Assembly: GCA_012862575.1 (NCBI GenBank)
Contig: BLSF01000036.1
Span: forward strand, 1-64,000
Source of the DNA: Parietichytrium sp. I65-24A
Taxonomy: Eukaryota; Sar; Bigyra; Thraustochytrida; Thraustochytriidae
Reading direction: 5' to 3'
Length of the DNA stretch: 64,000 nucleotides
Shown here: positions 45,101 to 54,960 of the stretch, piece after piece
How positions within the stretch are numbered: position 1 is the stretch's first letter
How the letters are laid out: every line of letters starts with the position of its first letter
Notes under the pieces: generated by a model
The model's input: the letters and a program-made list of their open reading frames with translations, nothing else
Database searches by the model: none
What the model was told of the DNA's origin: nothing
Made by a program: the position numbers and the translations under genes

Positions 45101-45208
45101 ATTCACATTTCTGTTTCTATCAATCAAACTTTGTGAAACAAAAATTACTTACATTGGACAGTGTACTCCGAGAACTCAGACCAACCTTTTGCTACAATGA
45201 AATAGTAT

Positions 45209-48200
45209 CTACAATGGAAGCAGAGGGTTGTTTGGCATGGCGAATACACACGGCCGGCCAAGCGATGCTTCACAGGTGATTGTTTGCCCGACATTTGCGG
45301 AAGAAAGGGGCGCTCTCGTCCAAAAGTCTACCCAGACTGCGTCAATTACCTTGGGTATGTAGCACGTGACGCGGCTCGCCTCAGCCTCGAGGACTGGACA
45401 AACCAAGAGTGAGTCCCCCAACATGAACTGTCGATCAAGCCCAACGGTGTTCGGGTCATCTGGGAACTGGAGCCACATGTGACGGGTCATGGGAAGCCCT
45501 GATATTCTAGCAGTTTGCATCAGTGCAGTCTTGTACCTCCAGAGCGAGCGATGGGCGTGCAACAGAGGCACAACATATTCCGTAATATGTTCATCTGTGA
45601 TCTGGGGTAGACTCACTTTGGGAGAAGCAAAAGTTCTTCCCAGATGTGATACAAGGGCAGCGTCTGCAAAGACCGACATCTCAAGCCAGCGAACAATAAG
45701 TTCGTGCGTGCGAAGTATACGGACGAGGCCAAACGCGTCTCTCGAGTTGTACACTCCCGCGACAAAGGAGCTAGAGGCTGGGACACCAGAAAAACCGCTG
45801 CTTAGAGTACCCTTGAGAGCGCTTGCCAAACCATCGTGCGAATCCCACGAACTAAGTTGATAGCCCATAGAATTTACAAAACGGACAGAACCGATTGCCC
45901 GATATCGGGGCCCACTTGCCCAGCACTTCGTAATGACCAAAACCTCACGCCCGATTTCGGGCAGCGGCTCGCCGATCATGTCGTTGGTCTCCATCCAACG
46001 CCGAACGTAGGTGTTGTGGCCTGCAGAGCTAGTCATCGTCCGATTCTTGCGGGGATGTGCAGAGGAGATGGGAAGGCCATCGCCATGGTCCGCGATCCAC
46101 CCGTCTACTCTTGCAGTGGTATTCAGGGTAACGCCTCGAATCTTGCGAGCATACCATAGTTGGCAGCGTCTCTCTAAAAGCTGCACCATTCCAAACGACA
46201 GAGCAGGTGCCTCATCCACGGGCTTTAAGATTACCGTGCCATCAATTCCCTTGACAAGGCAATCAAGTTCTTTCGCTTCGTCGAACAGCAGACGAGAAGC
46301 ATCAGCTTCTTCGGCAGGGACAGAGCTCACCAGGTACGGCCCAAAATAGGTCATAATCTTCAAACCTGGAACGATGCTTCTAGCAGCTTCAAGAAATTTG
46401 GGCCAATTTGGATAAAGTCTGGGTGACGGTACCCAATTAAAAAGCGGGAAGGTGCCAAATTCGGTCTCCATGGTTCCGCACCAATCCTGTATGAGAATCG
46501 CACTTAACGGGAATTTCCGCGCTTTCAAGGTCCGCAACATGTCAAGTACGTTCTCTTCGCCACCACTAACATCAAGAATCAAGCCAGAACCAACCCAGCT
46601 GGGAAGTGGCGGAAGCTTGTCGTCGTGGTCCGGGGAAGCGAGCATCCCAGACATTTGCAGCGATTCACTCAGGAGATGCGCTGGCCAGGATTGCGACGGC
46701 GGCATCACTTCGGGTCGAGTTGCGGCCGGCCTGATCCCAAAGAATCGCGAGGAGGTTTGAAAAAAGTTTACAAACTCAGCGTTACCCAGCTCTCGGTCAG
46801 AAAGTACGTTGCCCGAATACTCGAGCGTCACCCTATCGTCTCGGGAGAGGTCAAACACGGACATCCCAGGGTGGTCGACAGAACCCGAGCGACCGGAGGA
46901 TGTAACATAGAATGGTATTGCAGAGTGGGAGTGCTGCCAGCTCCCTCCTGTTTCTCGGTTGAATCTATTCATGAGAAACGTGAACGGTTGGATGCCTCTC
47001 CCAAAACCCTTCTCGCGAGCAAGGATCGGGATGCATCCAGACGTGAAACCGACATGTGAGAGCTGCGTTCCGAATCCATAAAACCTCTCCGAAGAGTCGC
47101 GCCCATACACAAGCCACACGCGCGCACCTTTCTCGGGTACTATCGTTTGTGAAACGGTTTGTACACTTATGTCCATGTTGATGCCAACTCCATTCTGCAC
47201 AGCTTCCCCTGCACCAAGCACTGATATGGTGACGGTATACTGAAAGGTAGGGTTCTTTGGATCCCACGACTCGTACAGATACCCTGACAGCTCCAAACCT
47301 TTGGCACCGTGGCTTATTCGATCAATGGACTGAGTGTTTGTATTTCTAATCAAAGTGTCTAGGAAGGAGAACACTCCACCGGTTGACCAGGCTTCTAAAG
47401 TGCCCAAACCGGCGATAAGAAATGCTTGGCCGGGGAGTGTGTACCAGAGTATGTTGGCAGCTGATCTCTCGTCCTGAATCATCAGGACTGCTGACGATGA
47501 ACTGGTGCCGACATTCTTTTCCAACACGTGCAAATAAATGTCGTTCCCAATCAAATAGGAGGATTCCAAGCTAGAGTTGAGCTGAATGCTTGTCTCTCGA
47601 GTTTCTTTGAGCCACGCAAAACAATGAGTGTTTGGCTCGAACGAAAAAAAAGAAAGTATCATCGAGAAAGCGCAGACAGCTAGCGCCAAGACATAGGCAC
47701 TGCACCCAAACACGAACGGAGCGTGCCCTGCTCTACAAAATGCTCCCAACGCACCACGAGTGCTCACGTTGCGGCCAAAAAGGTCTGCAAAAGCGCCGTC
47801 CCTTTGCTGACCCCTTGGGAGGATCTGTGACCGACTTGATGCGATCTCTTCGTCCTCAAGAGTGGGATCCAAATCACTCCCAGTCGAAACAGCCTCGCCT
47901 TCAGCACCACCGTCCCCTTCTTCCATCTCCGCCTCGCCGCCTTCAGCCGGAGAGATGAGCGGCTCGCGGGTTGCGTGACTCTCCGATGGTGGTGTACGAG
48001 TAACTTTTCTCTTCAGTTGAGCAAATAGAATTTTCGCATTCTTGGCAATGATGAATGCGTGCACTTTGGCCCATATGGCTCCTTTAGTTATTGCGTTTCG
48101 GACAAAGCGGACGACTGGCTTCTCCTCAAGCGCGAAGGAGGAGACATATCCAAGAGCGCTGAACAAAATGCTAAATACCAGGATAACAATCGAGCGACTC

Positions 48201-48565
48201 CAATTCGCGCCGTGCCAATTCGGCCCTGAGTAAAAGTCGTGCGACCGCGAGTTTTTTGCCAAAACCAAAACCAAAAGAACGGCTCCCAAGCAAAGATGCA
48301 CCATCCGAGCAGCTGTTCCGGCGCGCACAAACCGCCAGTATACGATGGTTGCAGGCACGCTCGAGAACACGTACATAATCGCGACTCCTGAAATAACGAT
48401 TCCCAGCGCGGAATCTCTTTCTCGTGGGTCCCACTCGTTTGGCACGGCCGGTTGGACCCAGCCATAATCCAGCAACAAGCATGCCAGACCAAGCGACCCT
48501 GCCACTAACTGCAAGCTCCCACCTTCGACCAAAAGCTGCCAACTCGACGCCGTGTTGCTATGCAT
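45209..48565 (-). CDS. Membrane-anchored GH31-like protein, probably not an active glycosidase
   Basis: A 1118-residue protein from a clear ATG. Four hydrophobic segments lie in the first ~150 residues (including LGIVISGVAIMYVFSSVPATIVY and VHLCLGAVLLVLVLA), then a charged loop, and a fifth near residue 300 (YVLALAVCAFSMILSFFSF). The rest is an external or luminal GH31 domain nearest the YihQ (sulfoquinovosidase) type, with IQDWCG (about residue 694) and GWIADHGDGLP (about residue 823), which keeps the nucleophile Asp. At the acid/base site, YihQ-type WAGDQNVDW...DGLAS is here MGYQLSSWDSHDGLAS, so the Asp is replaced by Tyr. The later HSDIGGY block is also lost (SSSFVAG). It may be a sugar-binding or scaffold protein. 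The substrate is unknown. Confidence 0.82.
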   Translation of the reverse strand: MHSNTASSWQLLVEGGSLQLVAGSLGLACLLLDYGWVQPAVPNEWDPRERDSALGIVISGVAIMYVFSSVPATIVYWRFVRAGTAARMVHLCLGAVLLVLVLAKNSRSHDFYSGPNWHGANWSRSIVILVFSILFSALGYVSSFALEEKPVVRFVRNAITKGAIWAKVHAFIIAKNAKILFAQLKRKVTRTPPSESHATREPLISPAEGGEAEMEEGDGGAEGEAVSTGSDLDPTLEDEEIASSRSQILPRGQQRDGAFADLFGRNVSTRGALGAFCRAGHAPFVFGCSAYVLALAVCAFSMILSFFSFEPNTHCFAWLKETRETSIQLNSSLESSYLIGNDIYLHVLEKNVGTSSSSAVLMIQDERSAANILWYTLPGQAFLIAGLGTLEAWSTGGVFSFLDTLIRNTNTQSIDRISHGAKGLELSGYLYESWDPKNPTFQYTVTISVLGAGEAVQNGVGINMDISVQTVSQTIVPEKGARVWLVYGRDSSERFYGFGTQLSHVGFTSGCIPILAREKGFGRGIQPFTFLMNRFNRETGGSWQHSHSAIPFYVTSSGRSGSVDHPGMSVFDLSRDDRVTLEYSGNVLSDRELGNAEFVNFFQTSSRFFGIRPAATRPEVMPPSQSWPAHLLSESLQMSGMLASPDHDDKLPPLPSWVGSGLILDVSGGEENVLDMLRTLKARKFPLSAILIQDWCGTMETEFGTFPLFNWVPSPRLYPNWPKFLEAARSIVPGLKIMTYFGPYLVSSVPAEEADASRLLFDEAKELDCLVKGIDGTVILKPVDEAPALSFGMVQLLERRCQLWYARKIRGVTLNTTARVDGWIADHGDGLPISSAHPRKNRTMTSSAGHNTYVRRWMETNDMIGEPLPEIGREVLVITKCWASGPRYRAIGSVRFVNSMGYQLSSWDSHDGLASALKGTLSSGFSGVPASSSFVAGVYNSRDAFGLVRILRTHELIVRWLEMSVFADAALVSHLGRTFASPKVSLPQITDEHITEYVVPLLHAHRSLWRYKTALMQTARISGLPMTRHMWLQFPDDPNTVGLDRQFMLGDSLLVCPVLEAEASRVTCYIPKVIDAVWVDFWTRAPLSSANVGQTITCEASLGRPCVFAMPNNPLLPL

Positions 48566-50713
48566 TCTAGACTATTCCCACTCCCCCCCGTCCACGTGCC
48601 AATTCTCGTCACCCCCCGACACTTCAACGTAGGACAGTTTTTGCGCTAAATACCGCACGCGGGTCCGCCCGTTTCCGTCAACGTTGCAAAATCACGATAT
48701 TCGGGGGCACCCTCGGCGATGGCCTTTTGCTTTTCTTCTTTTCTTTCGAAAGCCAGCAAAGCAGGGCCGAGCTGTCGCAATCGCAAGTTTCTTTCGCCCT
48801 TTACCTTTTTTAATTCGGATAGCCTCGTAGGTGCGCCGCTACAGCGCCGTGTTTGCAAGCACACAGTTGCCCGAGCTGGGATTGGCCGCTGCACCACAGC
48901 ATAAGAAGCGAATTGGTGTTGAGCTCCGGAGCTTTTCTTTGTTATTGCCTTTTGCTTTCTGCTTAGCAAGGCTTCGCTCGCGGAACAGTTCCGGCCGTTT
49001 AGTCACGTGACAAGAGTGTCCGTGTGACGTAAAACGTTCACATTTACGGTTTATTTTACCTGTACAATCCTGTACAATCCTGTACAGACATGTACAGACA
49101 GCACAGACTGCACAGCTTTTGAAGCTTTCGATTGCAAACCACCCCACCTTCCGATAGGGTTTGTTTACGCTCTCACTTCGTGGCTTCACTTAAATTGCCA
49201 ACAAAAACACAAACTACAGGAACTACAGAAATGACGAATTTGGGGTCGTAGTTCTCCAAACCTTAGGGTCCGAATTTTCAAGCGGACAAAGCGGACAGTC
49301 TCTTGTTCGCGGTTTGCGCACGTGGGTCTGCGGAGTAGCATTTTAGTTCTAAAATTTTCTGAATCTGAGCTCCGCATGTAAGAAGGCAAGAATCTCGCAG
49401 TGAGATTATGGTTTTGGTTTTTTTAATGAGTTAAAATAAACCCAATCCCACCGACGGGTTTCACGGAGGGCGCTTCTTTGACCGTGGAATCGTATCTTCT
49501 TGAACCATGATATCTTCCAACAACATCTCGAGCTACTTGCCTCTTCGTGGCAGAGCGCGTGCTGGTCCTAATTCTCCAGTGTCACTGTCGAAAACTTGAG
49601 CCTCCGGGAACCTAAAAGAAAGAGGTGCACTACCACACAGCGTTTGAGACGCCACCATCTGCTTCGGGCGGTTTGAAGAAAGAAATGTGCGTTTCCGCAC
49701 GACCGAATGAGAATGAAAAAAGGGGATGCATGTTGACATTGGCGTTTCTCGTCGCTCAGACGGACATGCGTTCGCCGCAGCCGTGCCCGAAAGCCCAGCG
49801 TGGCTACTTGGTTGTGAGTTAAACAGCGAAGGAGCGCAACGCTGTACGCCTTCCGTGCTCGGTTCCATGAAGCCGTCGCAACTTGGTTCGTGTTTGACAG
49901 CGGGTCCTGTGGCACATTAGCGCCTGAAATGCCCAAATTGAATGTGCAAAAGCCTTTACGAGAACGCAGCAATTTGATTTTACAACTTTATTTTTCTTTC
50001 ATAGAAATAAAGCATGAAAAAAGAAAAGCATAAAGAAAACGAAAAAGGATGAAAAAGGCAAAAGATGGCAAAAGAACGGAAATGCATCACAACTAGTGAC
50101 TCGTCTCATGTTGTGTCGCTTCGTACTGTGCTACTTATAACTCAGTACTGTAGTACGTTCTTGCGGTCTAGTAGTGAGTGTGTTCTCTGACTAATTCTGG
50201 CCGTGAGTACTGGAGGTGGTTGATGCGACACGAAGTGCAATCAGATGGTGAAACGATTTGGCGAGCATTTGCAAAGTCAAAATGTAAAGGTGGTGATGGT
50301 GATGGTGGTGTCAGTGGTGATGGAAGTCGGCGGCATTCATTGTAAAGGGCGGGCCAGCCAGCCAGCCAGCATCGTGCGGTCTGGGAATGGTTGGAGTGAT
50401 GCCGGGCAGAGTTGCAGCTGTTGTAGCCATGCTTTGCAGCATTGCACACCAGGTGCTGGGCGGATTCGTGAAAGTAAGTTACAGAAGCAGAAGGTAATCT
50501 GCGAGTAGTGTGCCATTACCTGAAGGACGTAGTGATGCGAATCGACGCAAGCAGTGTGTTTTGCTTGCAGCAACGTATGTAGTGTCATGGTATTTCAACA
50601 GTCAAGTGCGCGTCATTTTCGTTGTGGCTTGGGCATTGAATCGGGGCTGGCAAAACCCAATTGAACGGAGAGCTTGGAGTCAGAAGACAGACGATACAAA
50701 GTGAAACGAGAGG
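48566..50713. promoter_or_regulatory. 2.1-kb divergent spacer
   Basis: This lies between the GH31-like gene and the acyl-CoA synthetase gene. A minus-strand frame ending at 48646 has a charged stretch but no clear start or homology. 49061-49100 is a TGTACA array. Two ~30-bp stretches near 49799 and 49866 are similar (ACTTGGTT...ACAGCG). 49990-50080 is A-rich. 50122-50157 has the inverted pair CGTACT/AGTACG. Near 50480 is GTAAGT, a possible splice donor of a non-coding leader exon. Confidence 0.45.
49061..49100. repeat. 10-bp tandem repeat with TGTACA cores
   Basis: TGTACAATCC twice, then TGTACAGACA twice. Each unit contains the palindrome TGTACA at 10-bp spacing, about one helical turn. It is roughly 500 bp upstream of the GH31-like start. 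Confidence 0.85.
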
Positions 50714-52867
50714 ATGCAGTCGTACCAAGTGGAAGGCACTGCAAGGCCCGACAGAGGTCATGGTGGAATCTGGAGGTCCAAGACCATGAAAGGTCCGGAG
50801 CTTACGTTGGATGGGATGACAAATTTATTTGAAATATTTTCTCGGGCCGCGAGAACATTCCCAAATCAACCATGCCTTGGATACCGCCCAATGCTCGACG
50901 GCGAGCGTCAACCATACGTATTTGAGTCATACCGTGAGGTGAATAATCGAGCTATCGCGTTTGGAAACGGAATCGTGCACCTTGAGTTGTGCAAGAAGAA
51001 TGACCTCGGTCACAAGTTCCTTGGCTTTTTTGGCCCAAATCAGCCATCTTGGATCGTTGGGGAGCTGGGGGCGTTCAGCAAGCGAATCATCCCGGTGCCC
51101 TTGTATGAAACTTTGGGTGTAGAAGCTTGCAAGCATTCTATTCAGCTGACGGGCCTGGAAACGGTTGTATGTGCCTCGAAGGAGTTCCAGCGCGTAATAG
51201 CGCAGCCTGACCTTTTGGGTCTCGTTAAAACTGTAATCCTCATGGATTCTGATCAGCTAGATGCCGACGAGATCGATGAACTCGTGAAGCTCGGGTCCGA
51301 TTCGAGCATCGTCGTCTACACTATGGAGCAGATTGAGGATATTGGTTTGGATCACGTTTCCTTGCCTGAGCCTTCCAGTGGAAAAGATATTGCGTTCCTT
51401 TGCTTCACTTCGGGGACAACCGGGTCACAGCCCAAGGGAGCAATGCTCACCCACGAGGGTGTGATTTCCTCCTTAGTGTCTCTGCGAAACTTCGGACTTG
51501 ACACTTGCAGCGACGACGTTCACCTCTCGTATTTGCCGCTCGCTCATGTCCTTGAGCGAGCCGTAGTCTTTGCAATCCTGTATGCTGGTGGAAGCGTGGG
51601 GTTTCTGATGGACGATACGAAGAACATCATTGAGGCAATTAAATCATTGCGGCCGACTATCTTTCCTTCAGTTCCGCGGCTCTTGAACAAGATGTATGAC
51701 AAAATTTTGGCTGGGGTAGAGCAAGTTTCCCCTGTAAAGCAAAAGATTTTCCACCGCGCGCTGATGGCCAAGCTAGAGGGGCTGAAAGGGATTACTGCCT
51801 CAGACAAAGTTCGCGGCGTGGTGGGTCATCTCAAGTCAAGCCACGGCGATATGCTAGACGTCGGCAAACTCTTCAGCGTCGCAGAGCACATCACTGAGAA
51901 GCTGCTGCCCGAAATTTCAGAGCGTGGTGGCTTGCAAAACTGGATCTACGAGAATAGCCCAACCGGCTCTGGAGAGCAAACTCTCAAGCACGCTCTGTAC
52001 GACAGAATCGTGTTTGAGCCACTTAAAAAGCGCTTGGGGTTTGACCGTTGTAGGCTCATGGTGACTGGCTCGGCAAGCATCGCAGGGCCTCGTCTCGATT
52101 TCTTCCGTGCAGTGTTTGGTGTAGAAGTTTTAGAAGGTTATGGAATGACGGAGTCTTCCGTGCTCATCTCCGTTACCATGCCAGGCGACTATTCTACTGG
52201 TCATGTTGGAGTTCCATCGCCATGCAACGAGATAAGGCTTGTGGACGTCCCTGATATGGGTTACTTGAGCACAGACAAGGTACACTCTGATGGAACGGAG
52301 TGTCTCGGACGTGGCGAGATTACGTTCCGCGGGCCAAATTGCTTCAAGGGGTACTACAAGAATCAGGAAAAGACCGACGAAATGTTGGACGACGACGGCT
52401 TTGTCCACACCGGAGACATCGGGATGATCACGTCATGTGGAAAGCTCCGCATTATCGATCGCAAGAAGAACTTGTTCAAGCTCTCCCAGGGAGAGTACAT
52501 CGCCCCTGAGAAGATCGAGCAGATCGCCCTGCGCTCCCCACTGGTTTCTCAATGCTTTGTGTACGGGGATTCACTTCAGAGCTCCCTTGTTGCGATCGTG
52601 GTCCCTGATATTGAGGCACTGGAAGGGGAAGAGCTCAAGGTGCATGGCGCCAAGACAGTAGATGCGATTATGAAGAGTATCGCAGCCCAGGAGAAGGCAG
52701 CCGGTCTCAAAGGATTTGAGAAAATTAGAGCGATTTATGTAGAGCCGAGCGAGAAGTCATTCTCCGATGCTTGCCTCACTGCGACGCTGAAACTGAAGAG
52801 AAACATTGCAAGAGACCACTACAGGTCTCAGATCGACGAAATGTACAAATCAATGCCACAGTGCTAA
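50714..52867 (+). CDS. Long-chain acyl-CoA synthetase
   Basis: A 717-residue protein of the AMP-forming ligase family. Near residue 230 is the P-loop-like signature FTSGTTGSQPKGAM. GYGMTESSV is near 475 and HTGDIG near 565, followed by the linker and lysine region IIDRKKNLFKLSQGEYI and PEKIEQ. The N-terminal region (YRPMLDGERQPYVFESYREV) matches eukaryotic ACSL/LACS types. These enzymes activate fatty acids with ATP and CoA to acyl-CoA for lipid synthesis or beta-oxidation. No membrane anchor is obvious. The ATG at 50714 follows a purine-rich GAAACGAGAGG context; M25 (MKGPELTL) is an alternative start. All key motifs are intact, so activity is likely; chain-length preference is not visible. 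Confidence 0.93.
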   Translation: MQSYQVEGTARPDRGHGGIWRSKTMKGPELTLDGMTNLFEIFSRAARTFPNQPCLGYRPMLDGERQPYVFESYREVNNRAIAFGNGIVHLELCKKNDLGHKFLGFFGPNQPSWIVGELGAFSKRIIPVPLYETLGVEACKHSIQLTGLETVVCASKEFQRVIAQPDLLGLVKTVILMDSDQLDADEIDELVKLGSDSSIVVYTMEQIEDIGLDHVSLPEPSSGKDIAFLCFTSGTTGSQPKGAMLTHEGVISSLVSLRNFGLDTCSDDVHLSYLPLAHVLERAVVFAILYAGGSVGFLMDDTKNIIEAIKSLRPTIFPSVPRLLNKMYDKILAGVEQVSPVKQKIFHRALMAKLEGLKGITASDKVRGVVGHLKSSHGDMLDVGKLFSVAEHITEKLLPEISERGGLQNWIYENSPTGSGEQTLKHALYDRIVFEPLKKRLGFDRCRLMVTGSASIAGPRLDFFRAVFGVEVLEGYGMTESSVLISVTMPGDYSTGHVGVPSPCNEIRLVDVPDMGYLSTDKVHSDGTECLGRGEITFRGPNCFKGYYKNQEKTDEMLDDDGFVHTGDIGMITSCGKLRIIDRKKNLFKLSQGEYIAPEKIEQIALRSPLVSQCFVYGDSLQSSLVAIVVPDIEALEGEELKVHGAKTVDAIMKSIAAQEKAAGLKGFEKIRAIYVEPSEKSFSDACLTATLKLKRNIARDHYRSQIDEMYKSMPQC

Positions 52868-53305
52868 TAATTGAATTTTGAAAATTGATGCCCTGCCCTG
52901 TCCTGTTTTCGTTTCAACACTCGGGTGTTTAAAAATTATTAGTATATGGAATACGCAGTTTTCTTTGCCACCATGTTGCGAAAAGGGGTTTTAAGCCCCC
53001 CTCCCGCCGTCTCACTCTGGGGCGCAACGAGGAACGAAAAGCGAACAGAGCGGCGAGAATTGTTTAGTTTTGAACAACGAACGTAAAAAGAGGCGAAGAT
53101 TGTTTAGTTTTGAACCTCGGAGAGTCAGGACAAATGTTGCTAATTCACATGGTTTATGTTTCAGGCGCGGCGCTTTCGCACGGTTGGGCGTGCGGCGATG
53201 GACTGCTTGTAGCTTGCCTCCAAGACGAGCTTTGGCATCCCCCGTGCGCACGTAGGCAGGGCCGGGGAGTTTAATTAGAGCGGTGCATGGTTTCCCCTCC
53301 TGCAC
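52868..53305. other. Convergent 3' spacer with a 17-bp repeat
   Basis: About 440 bp between the stops of the acyl-CoA synthetase and the small membrane protein. It has an A/T-rich 5' part with likely polyadenylation sites and two identical 17-bp copies of ATTGTTTAGTTTTGAAC at 53059-53075 and 53099-53115. No gene is recognised. Confidence 0.5.
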
Positions 53306-53503
53306 TCACATCATTCCTTGCATACCTTTGCGAGTTGCGTCAGTGAGGATCTTTCCGATCCACCCAAACGTCGCAAGGGAGATGGTCCCAGCGGTGCCCG
53401 CCAGGTCAAGGGTACTCCAGAACGGATTTTGAAGTGTAATATACATGGTCGCGGCGTACACGACCAAGGTTGCGAGAAGTTGCAGCAAAAAGTTCCCGTC
53501 CAT
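53306..53503 (-). CDS. Small two-helix membrane protein (65 residues)
   Basis: Starts at a clear ATG (MDGNFLLQ) and contains two hydrophobic segments, LLQLLATLVVYAATMYITL and AGTAGTISLATFGWIGKI, ending with a short basic stretch (DATRKGMQGMM). The small size, two-helix plan and basic tail recall accessory subunits of organelle membrane complexes, but I do not recognise the family. An ACAGT/ACTGT inverted repeat containing GTAC lies about 190 bp upstream. Another frame upstream (53621 inward) lacks an ATG and is probably the leader. Confidence 0.5.
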   Translation of the reverse strand: MDGNFLLQLLATLVVYAATMYITLQNPFWSTLDLAGTAGTISLATFGWIGKILTDATRKGMQGMM

Positions 53504-54783
53504 CTTCGCGGCTCAGGTCTCCAGATCTCTCTGCTGCTTCTGCCAAGCGTTGCGCGTTAGCACTTGGGTGGGTCTGCGCAGACGGCGTCGATTGAGTTTG
53601 GGGTTTGACCTTGTCCGCCAACCCCCTTTCGATCCCTCTCCGAGACTCTAATGCGCACTATGCACATGTGCGCCTGCCACCTGCATTCTCACAGTACTCA
53701 CTGTCAGCACCGGTATCGATGGGCACTAGTGGCACTAGCAGCTTGAGTGAGTGCTTCCCAGCAGACTATCCTTCTTTTATCCAGAAGTCTGATGCACTCG
53801 TAGAATGATGATACGATCTGTCAACTGGGATCTGTTGCACACACGCACAACGCGCTTGCTTTGACTTTCACTAAGGCTTATGGATTGATTGAAAGAGGTC
53901 GTGTGCGACCTTTGAACGCAGAGGTTACGAGATACAGGTAATGAATGGTATTGGCGGTCCCAAAGAGGTCAGAAAATGGCCATGTGCCGAGTTTCCGATT
54001 GGCAAACGCCCTACTAACTTATAGCATGGCTTTCATGCTGATTGATGCTGGAGGACCAGCGGCGCATAGAGCGCGCACAAAAGTCCACGCGCGTCAGCTG
54101 GGAACGGTCGTTGACACTTTTCGGAGGTGTTTCGAGTGTTTCGTTCCAATTCCACCAATGCAAAGTGCATCGCTTCTGTTCTTCTATGTGAGATGGTAAA
54201 GTGGGAACAATCTGGGGAGAATTCCTCACACCTTAAACTGTCTCGAAGAGTGTCGTGTGCTTGGATGTGTTTGCATAGCTTCCAAGACCCCAAAACACAG
54301 ACAGAACTCATAACAGGTAAGCTAATTGCTTGGGGCGTGGGTTGGTTCACTGGCGTTGAGCGAGTTTCATTCATTCAGAGGTGTCAGACTGTCAGACCAT
54401 GATGAGGCCAGTCATTGTCATGGAACAGCATGCAAAAAGCTTGCGTTGCGCGATGTTGCGCGTAGCTTTCGCCCTCACCGTCATCGCCTTTGGTTAGTTA
54501 CGGGCTTTTTACATACCCATGCGAACTGAAATCGGTCATTTCCCTCCTGTCCCTGCGGTGCCATCCACTGCCACGGTCACGAGTTATCATTAGCTTCTGC
54601 CGCACTTGTATGTCCGTTCAAATTTTCCCTCGCACAAGCCGCACTTACAACATGAGCGCCTTCTCTCTGCTTCTCCGCATCCCTTTCTCACACCTCACTT
54701 TGACCAACGTTCGGGAATTGGCAGCGTGCCTCTTTTCTCCCTTTTCTCACGCTAACCATTTATCCTATTGACACTATCTTGGC

Positions 54784-54960
54784 CACAGGCTATGGTCCAC
54801 AAGGAGTCGGTTAGTGCACACCTACGTAAGAGTGCATGCAACTCTAGCTAGTAGTCCAATAGTAGCTGCGAGAGTGTGCAAGGAGTAGCTAGACCTAGCT
54901 ATTTAGGTGTTATGCTAACCTGGCTAAAGATGAGCGTATAGGGAGATATAGGGAGAGGAA
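54784..54960. other. TAG/CTA-rich hairpin island B
   Basis: By eye, 12 TAG and 9 CTA in about 177 bp (about 2.8 of each expected at equal base use). Includes AGAGT/ACTCT around a GCATGCA loop (54829-54845) and the 7-bp inverted repeat TAGCTAG/CTAGCTA with a 2-nt loop (54886-54901). It lies about 800 bp upstream of SSRP1. Confidence 0.55.

Noticed and set aside
48646-48969. Minus-strand frame with a charged stretch upstream of the GH31-like gene
   Set aside because: No clear ATG context, no homology and a repeat-like 5' part. It could be a real small gene, but the evidence is too thin.
49533-49972. Two overlapping minus-strand frames of 111 and 134 codons
   Set aside because: They overlap each other, contain a duplicated ~30-bp stretch and resemble no known protein.
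53406-53621. Overlapping minus-strand frame upstream of the 65-residue membrane protein
   Set aside because: It starts at TTG with no ATG and no good splice site joining it to the membrane protein; more likely leader sequence.
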